From Meconema thalassinum (taxonomy: Eukaryota > Arthropoda > Insecta > Orthoptera > Tettigoniidae): a DNA stretch of 64,000 nt. A program made the translations under genes and the position numbers. This document shows, piece after piece, positions 55,392 to 64,000 of this stretch. The stretch is taken from contig OX336393.1 of the NCBI GenBank assembly GCA_946902985.2, positions 358,404,779-358,468,778 on the forward strand, in the 5' to 3' direction. Within the stretch, counting starts at the first letter, position 1. Every line of letters begins with the position of its first letter. The notes below the pieces were generated by a model that was given only the letters and a program-made list of their open reading frames with translations, was not told the DNA's origin and made no database searches.

Positions 55392-55667
55392 CGTCCACCC
55401 AAATACGAATTTGGCTACGACGTTCAAGATGGAAAAGGCGGTCGACAAGGACATCAAGAGACCCGAGATGGAGAATTTGCATTAGGAGAGTACTACGTGG
55501 ATCTTCCCGATGGGAACACCCAGACGGTGCAGTATTACACAGACGACTGGGGCTATCATCCATTAGTATCTTACAGCAGCACAAATGAGCACGGACACAC
55601 GAGGACTCAATTCGCACTTGGAGAGAAGGCTGTAGCAGCTCTCAACAAAGGAATATCTCATGGAACG
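55392..55667 (+). CDS. R&R cuticular protein, internal exon
   Basis: The best supported host gene segment. The acceptor is a pyrimidine-rich tract ending TTTCAG at 55391. The donor is ACG|GTAAGG at 55668. The exon is 276 bp (92 codons, phase 0 at both ends). It encodes KYEFGYDVQDGKGG, a HQETRDGEF turn, then LGEYYVDLPDGNTQTVQYY and DDWGYHPLVSYSS. This is the extended Rebers-Riddiford chitin-binding domain (Chitin_bind_4): G-x-Y-x-V-x-L-P-D-G-x-x-Q-T-V-x-Y-x-x-D-x-x-G-Y. Such proteins are secreted into cuticle and bind chitin through aromatic residues on a beta-sandwich. The signal-peptide exon must lie upstream and the C-terminal exon downstream. I could not find either in the window, so the gene has long introns. 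The RR-1/RR-2 subtype is not settled. Confidence 0.9.
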
Positions 55668-55811
55668 GTAAGGATACAGATCTAGAAATTGAGAACAAAT
55701 GAAAAACTATTCATGAGGTATTTGGGAATATGGTAAAAATATTGAACTCAATGCAGATGCCAAATAATATTAATAATAATAATAAATAATAATAAATAAT
55801 AATACATTCCC

Positions 55812-56575
55812 AGCGTGGAAGGTCACAGCCCGTCGCCAGAGCGCACGCGTGCACGTCAGTGACGATACAAAGCGAGCAGCAGTATGCATCAATCGTCCAA
55901 CGCTGCCAGTCGCATTGCAAACAGTGACATAGAGGCGTCAGCCGAAGAGCAAAGAGGTGTTGTTCGGTTTCTGACAGCGGAAGGAGTAGGGGGAACGGAC
56001 ATTCATCACCGAATGTCACAAGTGTACGGCGAACACTGCATGTCCCTTGCAAGGGTCAAGGCGTGGCACAAGCGCTTCAGGGAAGGACGGGTGTCGTTAG
56101 CCGATGATGCCCGATCTGGGGCAACCCCCCCCCTCCCCCCTGCATTACCGATGATAATGTCCGGCTGGTTGATGAACTCATTACCCAGGACCGCCGAGTG
56201 ACAGTGAACGCCATAGCCGCCGTGGTCGCTCCACGACTATGCACGACCTCATACGGCCAATACAGTCGCGGCACTCCTGCAGAAATTCAAATGGGAGGTT
56301 CTCGGCGACCCACCATACAGTCCAGACCACTCTCCCGGTGATTACGCCATGTTTGGTTCCCTGAAAAGGGCTCTGCGGGGCCAACTATTCACCTCGGACG
56401 TGGACGTCCAACTGTACGTGCGGAACTGGTTCACATCGCAGCCCAGGGAATTTTATGAGACAGCCATTCACAACCTCGTGTCACAGTGGGACAAGTGGCC
56501 TCAACAGCCAGGCCCAATTCTTCTAACATACAGGTACTGGTTTCTGTAATTATGCCTCCGGCTCATTACTTTTTG
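55812..56575 (+). pseudogene. Mariner transposase pseudogene with core deletion
   Basis: The N-terminal part (55884 to about 56225) reads EQRGVVRFLTAEGV, then SQVYGEHCMSLARVKAWHKR and FREGRVSLADDARSG: the helix-turn-helix and linker of a mariner transposase. After a C-rich frameshift and VNAIAAVVA, the text jumps to LLQKFKWEVLGDPPYSPDHS and GDYAMFGSLKRALRGQ (about 56275-56395) and the C-terminal SQWDKWPQQPG. The first two catalytic Asp regions are missing. The 3' sequence TTTTTGAACGCACCTTTT may be one terminal repeat. It lies 150 bp downstream of the cuticular exon, in its intron. Confidence 0.8.
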
Positions 56576-56716
56576 AACGCACCTTTTAGTATTGATTAGG
56601 AGTATAATTATAAACTTTTAATTTTAATTTGCAAACAAAGTTAAATATGGATTTAGTATTCGATCCGCGCTGACGAGGGTGTCATTGTACACCGACATAT
56701 GTACGTGTAATCATTA
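56576..56716. other. Short unassigned spacer
   Basis: No feature recognised. Confidence 0.4.
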
Positions 56717-57983
56717 TAGGAAGACCCCAGATGACTGGAAAAAGGAATAATTGTCTCGATCGTCAAGAAAGGTAGTAGAACAGAATGCGGAAACTGTCGG
56801 GGAATAACACTGATGAGTCATTGTGAAAAGATGTTTGAGAAAGTTTTGGAAAGGAGAATTAGGACAAGGATAGAAGGAGGGATGAGGGAAGAACAACATG
56901 GCTTCAGAGCAGGAAGGTCAACAGTGGATTTGATTTTTGCTGTAAGACCGTTACAAGAACAGCACTATAAGTATGGAAGAGATCTACTGATGGCCTTCCT
57001 GGACATTGAGAAAGCATATGACAGTGTATGCAGAAACAAAGTATGGAAGTCCCTGGAGGATAGATGAGTAGAAAAATGGACTATAAGGAGGATAAAGGAG
57101 ATGTACAAGGGAAGCATGAGCTGTGTGAAAGAGGGAGGAGAGAAATCGGACTGGTTGGAACAGAGAAACGGCCTGAAACAAGGAAGTGCACTGTCACCGT
57201 TACTTTTCATTGTGGTGATGGATGACATAATGACCCGAGTGGCACAAGTAATTGGGGAAGGAAAGATGAAAACAATGGTGTTTGCAGATGATTTGATGAT
57301 TTGGGGAAACAAGGAGGAGGATGTACAGGAACAGTTGGACGTGTAGGAAGGAATAATACAAGGATATGGGATGAAATTTAGCATACATAAGAGTGAGATG
57401 GTGATCACAACAAGGAAGAAGGAAAGAACCACAACGGGAATAACAATTGGTGGGGAACAGCTGAAGAAAGTGGAGAGTTTCAAGTATCTGGGAAGCCTGA
57501 TACAAGATAATGGAAGAAACGATAGAGAAATAAATGAGCGGGGGAGACAGGCAGAAGCATTCCGGAGGAGTGTGAGAAGCATGTTATGGAGCAAAGATGT
57601 CCCTCAGAACAGCAGTATTGGAGCTACAAAGATGGACAGAATAAGAAATGAGAGGACCAGAGAATTAATTAAGGAGGAACCATTACAGGATGGTATAGAG
57701 AAATCTAGACTTAGATGGTATGGACATGTCAAACGAATTGAGGAGAAGAGGATATCCAGGAGGATACACGAGACGAAGTGGGAAGCAAAGAGACCGAGAG
57801 GAAGACCGAGAGACAGGTGGCTGAAGGGGGTGGAAGAAAGCGTGAAGAAGAGAGGAGAATACTGGACAAGGGTGGAGGCTGAGAGATGGTGGAAAGACAG
57901 AAGACGTTGGAGAGGCTTGTGTTCCAAACAGACCCGGCCAGTGACTGGAAACTGTGCAAGATGATGATGATGATGATGATGAA
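56717..57983 (+). pseudogene. LINE reverse transcriptase, 3' part, (ATG)n tail
   Basis: Blocks in order: CGNCRGITLMSHCEKMFEKV, QHGFRAGRSTVDLIFAV, LLMAFLDIEKAYDSV, LKQGSALSPLLFIVVMDDIM, the intact catalytic box VFADDLMIW (57280-57306), ESFKYLGSLIQDNG and RPRGRPRDRWLKGVE. It ends NCAR-stop and (ATG)n at 57961-57983. Defects: a 1-nt deletion near 56745, stops at 57065 and 57344, and an in-frame loss of ~40 codons after SKDVPQ. Same family as 38250-39415. It is 5' truncated. Target-primed reverse transcription in the nucleus is the family mechanism. Confidence 0.88.
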
Positions 57984-57989
57984 TCATTA

Positions 57990-58600
57990 CTTAAACTACA
58001 TTCTATAATGTTTGACAAGACGGGTTTCCATTTCATGTTCCAGTTCATGCTTTGTTTCTAATATCTAACATGGAAGCATGGGTTTGGCGTTTGAGGCGAA
58101 ACCATTCTTGTTTCATTCGGAGATCACGGGTGACTTGCCACCTCCATGGCTCCATTGGAACATATTTATCCTCTTGATGAGGGATTGTAGTGTACAGTAA
58201 TTGGTATGAGGGAGGGTTTACTTCTGTTGCGGCCCGTTTGGCTGTAGTGGCAGCGTGTAGGAGGGAGGTGGTTAACTTCTTCGTTCTCTCTATATACGTA
58301 GTCTCTAGTAGATATGCACGCTGATAGCCTGGGCTTTATTCCCAGCTCTGACGTAGAGGATAGAGTCGGAAATTGGGTACGCTGACGCTGGGAAATAGGA
58401 ATTATTACCGGTAGTCTACTCAATATGTTGTGGCAATATTCGAAAAAATCTTTGGAAATGCCATAAACTGTATATTTTTTTGCAAGGAAGAAATAAGTTA
58501 GGCAGAAAAAAGAATGGAAGTTTTATGTTCTGAATAACGACGACCCATATAAGGACACGCCGATAACAGTATTTTTATATTTATGTAGTTTTAAGGAAAA
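57990..58600. other. Unassigned; possible degenerate SINE
   Basis: A stretch around 58240-58400 (GCAGCGTGTAGGAGGGAGGT, TTATTCCCAGCTCTGAC) has weak tRNA-box spacing but no second copy in the window. Confidence 0.3.
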
Positions 58601-58607
58601 TAGTGCA

Positions 58608-59520
58608 TATTCTTCTTCTTCTTCTACTACTTAGCGTCATCCCGTACGAACGGGGTCCGCTTTTTGGATCAATGCACACCATTTCTTGCGATCTAATGCT
58701 TTCCGTGAGTTCAAGTTCCTTGATGGTAAATCTGCGTAAATAGTGTCCAGCCCCCGCAATTTTGGTCTCCCACGCTGTCTCTGGCCGTCTACCGTTAGAT
58801 GGTAGGCCGAGCCGATGACTGAACTGTGTGGTGCACGGACAATGTGTCCATACCAACTGGAGTCTCCATTCCTGCATTTCCTCAATGATTGGAGCCACGC
58901 CAGCTATGTGTCGAATCCTTGTGTTGGGAATATGGTCGAGCAGAGAAATGTCTAAAGATCATCGCAGCATCCGAATTTCCATGACATGAAGTGAGTGCTC
59001 AGCACTTTTAGGTGCTGGCCAACACTCGGTACCATATAATGCAACTGGTCTCACCATTGTGCGTTATATCTTTGATTTTAGGCGGAAAGGCATCTTCTTA
59101 TCACAAAGAACACCGGTGACATCTCTGAATCGCATTCAAGTCACATTGATTTGTGCTCGCACATCTTCATACATAGAGCCGTCGCAATGCCAAGACGAAC
59201 CTAGGTATCGGAATGTATTTACGTTGGTAAGAGGAGCTCCATTAATACCTATAGTTCCAGGGGTCGTTTCAAGGTATTCAGTCTTGTGGATGTTCAAACA
59301 AAGACCAAATCTTGGCTGACGATCATTGCACTTGGGTTTCAAGATCCTTCCTAGAGTCTACCACAAGCATCACATCACCAGCGTATAGCAATGTCCATGG
59401 GACACACTTCTGCAGGTCTCGCGTTATGGAATACATGACGATAACAAAGAGCAGGGGATACAGAGCTGAGCCTTGATGAACACCAACTGTCAGAGAGAAG
59501 CTGTCAGTCAGTCAGATTAA
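58608..59520 (-). pseudogene. LINE reverse transcriptase, 3' part, (GAA)n tail
   Basis: Minus strand: VHQGSALYPLLF (59480), the catalytic box degraded to LLYAGDVMLV (59385), FRYLGSSWHCDGSMYEDVRA (59210), MVRPVALYGTECW (59045), RGRPKLRGLDTIYADL (58750), then a GAAGAAGAAG run at 58610-58625. Several frames. Different family from 56717-57983 (other tail, other C-terminus). Confidence 0.82.
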
Positions 59521-59559
59521 AATAGTACATCAGAATCCAATTCATGGGGCACATAGAAA

Positions 59560-59985
59560 TATTGGATTGCAACACGCTAACACATAGAATTCGTACATTC
59601 TTGACGATTAAGATGGTCAGACCTAATTAGTACAAACGAACGAAGAAAGATCTCAAAGAATTGGGGCACCAAATTTACAAGACCGAATAGCAATCAGAAA
59701 AATCACACAAACAAGGAATTTTTACGAAGCAGGGGAAGAGATAAAACAACATACATGGTCCGAGCAACGAAAACACACCCACTTGTTGCGTATGAAAGAA
59801 TACTGAGCTAGAAGGAAGACGAAGAAGAGTTGATTCCACGTGGTCCTAAGAGACCCTATTCACGAAGCAGAAGAAGAAGAAGAAGAAGAAGAAGAAGAAG
59901 AAGAAGAAGAAGAAGATGATGAATAAGAAGAAGAAGAAGAAGATGATGATGATGATGAAGAAGAAGAAGAAGAAGAAGTACACCA
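59560..59985 (+). mobile_element. LINE 3' end with (GAA)n tail
   Basis: WSEQRKHTHLLRMKEY-stop-ARRKTKKS-stop matches the C-terminus at 31440-31498. A (GAA)n tract with GAT interruptions (about 59869-59985) is the tail. Confidence 0.7.
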
Positions 59986-60092
59986 GAATATCAGAAAAGA
60001 TGGCCCGCAACGTGATCATGAGTACTTGATAACTGTATTATTTATGGCCTTCAGTTAAATACTGGTACGTCACAACATGGCTAGCCTAACCT

Positions 60093-60260
60093 TAAAGGGG
60101 GCGTGGTGGCTCAGCGGTATAGCTGTATGCCTCTCACCAAGGCGGTCCGGGTTCGATTCCCGGTCAATGCATGTGAGATTTTCGATGTGAAATGCCATGT
60201 CCTGTGGTTCGGATTCCACCTAAAAGGAGGTCCCGTGGCTCATAATCATAAGATTCACGG
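60093..60260 (+). mobile_element. tRNA-derived SINE (SINE6)
   Basis: The head GGGGGCGTGGTGGCTCAGCG, box B GGGTTCGATTCCCGG and ~90 bp of body. Single copy in this window. The tRNA part lacks a closing acceptor stem. Confidence 0.65.
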
Positions 60261-60299
60261 TCACGTAAAACTACAATCTTCCTTTTTTCCTAACCTTAA

Positions 60300-61370
60300 A
60301 AGACGCTAACGGGTTTGGCAATAAAGTAACACGGGTAGCAGAAAAAGAACACAATTTGGATGTAAAAATGTGGGAATGTTGTGTTTAGAAGTGGAATCTC
60401 AGTTCGTGACCGCAGTCGCTGAATTAACTTCAAATCTCATATCTAAGCCATTATCGTGTACGGTACTTTAGTTCCCACACACATCACAAAAACCGTCTAC
60501 CTGCTAAATTCCAGGGATCAGTAATCCATAAGGCAAAAAGATTACTCACAGGAGCGGAATCAGGATAAAAGGCCATCTTCTTTCTCAGAGTAATATGTTC
60601 TCTTGCTGGCTCACAAATCATACAGTAGATGTTATTTTAAAGATGATGTTTTTGCAACGAGTACCAGAAGACCACAATGTAAAACATTCCAAGAAAATCG
60701 AATTTATTATTTTTATAAAAGGAAAATAATAGGCCTATATTAGTTTTTTAAATAAATCACTGATTTAACATTGTGTTTCCCTAGACGGTCAGTATTTGGA
60801 TTGACATTCAGAACACCCGTTATGTGTATCCGTGAACGATGTATCAGTGATATTTAAATGAATGACCTACTGATAACAAATGAAAATTAATTGAAATTCT
60901 TTAATAATTATGATTCTCATTAAGGTAGGAACATAGTCAAGTTTGAGACACTGACACAGCTTACAAAATTTAATTGAAGATTATAATTGCAAAACTAGCT
61001 CGGTCCATATACAGTACAGACAATTTAAGGAATAGCGAAACATAAGTACAAAAAAGGTAGGATAGTTTGTTAATGTTTAATGGTACACATAATTATGTTG
61101 TCTACCTCGAGGCATATAATAATAGCTTTAGGACTGACATCCTTTAATGCTTTTAGTTGAAATGCGTCGGTATTACCCTTCCCGAGCGGATGCTTTTATG
61201 GCTCTGAGCGGATTTTCAGATACAACGTGTAAGTAGTAGTTCTGTAACATGTGAATACATAGGTTTTGACACTTAGAGGAACGGCATCTGTCACTGTGTA
61301 TCCACATGCTTAGTAGAAAAGCGCAAATATGAACTAAGCGAATTTTGGAACCATACTCTCAGTTATATGA
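60300..61370. other. Unassigned intergenic sequence
   Basis: No supported gene or repeat. Confidence 0.4.
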
Positions 61371-61373
61371 CTA

Positions 61374-62779
61374 CTAGCAACCCGCCTCAGCTTCACCCGG
61401 TATCTTTAATGGTTTACCCAGCGTAATCTTAAAAGGCGCACGGACGGCAGGTGCCAGACACAATTCAGGAAAGCCGAGGTGCACAGCGAAACTCCAAACA
61501 CCTAGTGCATACTCTTCCCTGAAGTCTTAACTCGACACGACTCGACAGTTTGATACTGGTCGAAGCTGGGGTGATAGGCTCGCTAGCTCGTAAACTCGCT
61601 CCGAAGCTAGCAATTTCAATTTCCACTAAATGGAGATTGTTAGAAGAAATGAAAACGTAAAAACAATTAATAGTGGGCGATGTATTATAGATAGAAACAT
61701 GCTATCCCGGGCTTTTTGTAGAACATTTCATGCTGAACAATTCTTATACTAGTAGTATACAGATATTTTGATGGTTAACCCAGTGTAAGCTTAACCCTCC
61801 GTCGGGCGCAATGCATCTGAGATATGCACACGCTTTGTGATCTTCTGCTGTTTCATAGTGGGGGGGGAGCTGAAAGATTCACCGTCCATGTGTCTTACTA
61901 GCACCCTTCTCCCCGCTAGGCAGTGTGCTGATAAGCAAGAATGGATGAAGTTGTGTTCCATTGTTGACTGATTGCATCTCTCAGATGTATTGCCCCCTAT
62001 TGTGTTACATTCCAATCCGAGTGTGGTGCGAAGATTTCACAGAATTTTGTCAAGCTAGGAGTCCCATTTAGACTTCTCAAACCCAGCAGTTATTGCTGAA
62101 GTTCAGCAGTTGTTACTGACGGAAATGTACATGATTAATCTCATGTTGTTTTTTTTTTCAGGATTAGGGAATAACCCATCTCATTTGGGTAGAATCGTGT
62201 TGACCGACTGAAAAGCATCATACTTTCGCTTAGTGTCATAAACACCATAATTGTTATTACAAATAGTCATATTAAGATTGGTTTTCACATAATGTCTCTT
62301 ATTTTTTGTAACTTTCAAATTACGGTACTGTGATTAAATGATCAGTGACAAGTTTGTGTGTATTTCAATTTAAATTGTACTTAAACAATGCCTATTTTTG
62401 TTAAATATAAATAAAATATTCAAAAACATCAAACTCAACAAAAATATAACGAAAACGAAAGAAATAACATTTCAAAATGGCTGAATGGTCATCACAAATT
62501 TCTGCATCTCACAGATGCATTACGCCCGGTCGTGTATCGAAACAATTGCGCCTGACGGAGGGTTAAAAGGCGCTCGGACGGCAGATTTTTATTCGATTCG
62601 TTTCACTGAAATCGTTACTGCTTTGCATTCTTTGGGCATAACTGAATGTTTTTCTACAGAAACCTTCCTCGAGAAAACCTTTATAGAATGGTGAAAACCG
62701 CCTCAAAATCCATCCAGTGTTTCTTGAGATATCCGTTACATTCAAGAATCGGGGACTTAGTTTTATACTAATGTAGAGA
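61374..62779 (-). mobile_element. Non-autonomous Helitron containing a MITE
   Basis: On the minus strand it starts TCTCTACATTAGTATAAAAC after host A (62780 complement) and ends GCGGGTTGCTAG before host T (61373 complement), with no target duplication. The start motif with GGATGGATTTTGAGGCGG behind it is common in insect Helitrons. Without the inserted MITE (61795-62562) it is about 640 bp. It has no Rep-Helicase. Confidence 0.78.
61795..62562. mobile_element. piggyBac-type MITE with TTAA duplication
   Basis: Terminal inverted repeats CCCTCCGTC(G/A)GGCGCAAT, flanked by TTAA on both sides (61791-61794 and 62563-62566). CCC termini plus TTAA targets define the piggyBac superfamily. A second inverted block (GATGCATT region) lies within each end. 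The 768-bp interior has no transposase. Its right half (about 62150-62225) contains an end fragment related to the element at 40302-40963. Confidence 0.88.
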
Positions 62780-62780
62780 T

Positions 62781-63800
62781 AGTGTCTATCCCTCAAGTTT
62801 TTATCACAAACACCGTTACCAATATTGTATACCTACTTAATTGCAAACTCCAGGGTGGAGAATTCCTTTGGTCACGATAATAATTGAGGGGTATAACATG
62901 GTAAGTAAAATTTTGATAAAAAATAGACTTATTGGAAGTATACAGTACAGAAAATCGACAAAAGATAGCAGCACGGTAAATGTTTGTAATTATGGCAACT
63001 ACCAATTTCCTGTATGTACACTAGGGTATGCGAGAACAAAAGCGTAAAAACTAAAATAATTATTGATTATAAATACCATGGTTTACACCGTAAACTCCTA
63101 ATTTAAAGTTGATATAAGAATGCTGAGTCCATTGATTTAATTAACACTATCGCTCTCAGACATTTCACTAACAGAACTTCAATATTTTAAAATTACGATA
63201 CAAAGGATACACACAACGAAATAAATTTTCAATATACATTTTTCGACGCAGAGAATGTAGATTAAATATTATAACTCTGACTAGAGTTATAACTATATAT
63301 AATAGGCCAGTCGACAGGTCAGAAAAAAGCCTCAATAAGGAAATAATTAGTGGAAAGCTGGAAATTGCTTTAATCGCTTTATTTTGGCCCAGATATTATG
63401 ATAATAGTGGAAACTCTCACCACTTAACACGCAGAGCAGCGACGACAGCGCTTAGTGCTACCATCTAGCGTCTCGAATAGACAACTACTGGAACGAACTA
63501 TTCAACAACACAATTCGACTCCGAAAACGCAAAGAAATACAGATTTTAAGTCCTTTGCGTACTTCTTGTGGCATAATATAAGGAAAGGAGATGGATTTTG
63601 ATCCGAAAGGGGCAGTAATAAGAATAAAATACATGTACGGTATATTGTCATTAAAACATTTAATCGTCATTTTATGACAGCAATTTGACTAGCCTACAGA
63701 TATTCCAAAAGCAAATTACGCGTGTAATATCTTATAGAGCTTGATATTTTTAGTGGGAAGATTTTTCACGGATGAATCAGTCGTTCTATTCAGATAGGCC
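62781..63800. other. Unassigned intergenic sequence
   Basis: No supported gene or repeat. Confidence 0.4.
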
Positions 63801-63803
63801 TTA

Positions 63804-64000
63804 GGCTGGCTGCGTAGCTCAGCGGTAACATTCTCGCCAGCTGTGTCTACCGTTGCAGGATCGAATCCTGGTGGAGCCAGTTGGCATTTGAGAGTGCGCA
63901 AATGCCCTTCGGAGAAAAATTCCAGTACCCCGGCGTCTCTAATAGCCGCAGTACTTAACAGGGACGTAAAACAAAAACAAAAAAAAAAAAAAAAAAAAAA
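63804..64000 (+). mobile_element. SINE3 copy at the window edge
   Basis: The best tRNA-like head of the family (GGCTGGCTGCGTAGCTCAGC, box B GGATCGAATCC), body GGCATTTGAGAGTGCGCAAA and GGGACGTAAAAC, ending in poly(A) that runs to the window end. Confidence 0.88.

Noticed and set aside
56965..57594. 209-aa minus-strand frame
   Set aside because: It is the antisense of a LINE reverse transcriptase whose plus strand carries the conserved RT motifs.
1..64000. Endogenous virus or bacterial transfer
   Set aside because: No capsid, polymerase, LTR pair, operon or ribosome-binding-site pattern was seen. The reverse transcriptase blocks all belong to non-LTR elements.

Overview
This is a gene-poor, repeat-saturated piece of an animal nuclear genome. 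The only host coding sequence I can support well is one exon of an insect R&R cuticular protein (55392-55667, + strand), with a clean splice acceptor and donor. That exon, the many tRNA-derived SINEs, degenerate non-LTR retrotransposons, mariner, hAT and piggyBac-type elements and rolling-circle (Helitron-clade) elements point to an insect with a large genome. A polyneopteran (cockroach, termite, stick insect or orthopteran) is my inference. There is no bacterial operon structure, no CRISPR array and no convincing functional RNA gene. The long open frames in (TG/CA)n tracts and in SINEs are shadows.

Layout. 1-5.2 kb: microsatellites, a 1.2 kb fold-back element, parts of a Helentron-like element, a SINE and an internally deleted mariner. 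5.2-8.7 kb: a possible proline-rich exon (-), a 178-bp minisatellite and a Tc1-like MITE. 8.9-12.9 kb: a four-element nest (mariner split by a Helentron-like element that is itself split by a SINE, plus a second SINE). 13.7-19 kb: a hAT MITE with intact 8-bp target duplications, SINEs and an inverted-repeat element. 19-21.2 kb: a Helentron-like element and a 67-bp tandem array carrying X-box-like sites. 22-29.2 kb: mariner remnant, two copies of a tyrosine-recombinase element with a long palindrome, a complete non-autonomous Helitron with about ten 162-bp repeats, and a Helentron-like element. 29.7-35.7 kb: SINEs inserted into SINEs, LINE ends, a Helentron-like element. 36-42.8 kb: Helentron-like element, LINE reverse transcriptase remnants, inverted-repeat elements, third copy of the palindrome element. 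43.4-51.7 kb: SINEs, LINE ends, Helitron end, Helentron-like element. 52.3-55.3 kb: one Helentron-like element inserted into the 5' hairpin of another. 55.4-60 kb: cuticular exon, mariner remnant, three LINE 3' ends. 60-64 kb: SINEs and a Helitron containing a piggyBac-type MITE flanked by TTAA.

Two structures are the most interesting. First, eight elements of three subfamilies (called X, Y and Z here) share an asymmetric terminal inverted repeat, a 5' hairpin, a dinucleotide/tetranucleotide microsatellite, internal tandem units and a 3' terminal hairpin ending CTTG or a close variant. This is the architecture of Helentron-associated elements (DINE-1/HINE type). Second, three dispersed copies of an element share a ~115-bp near-palindrome. 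Two of them carry a degenerate tyrosine-recombinase C-terminal segment, which suggests a Crypton-like or other YR transposon. All similarity statements come from reading the sequence by eye. No database or alignment was run, and element edges are approximate unless a target duplication is given.
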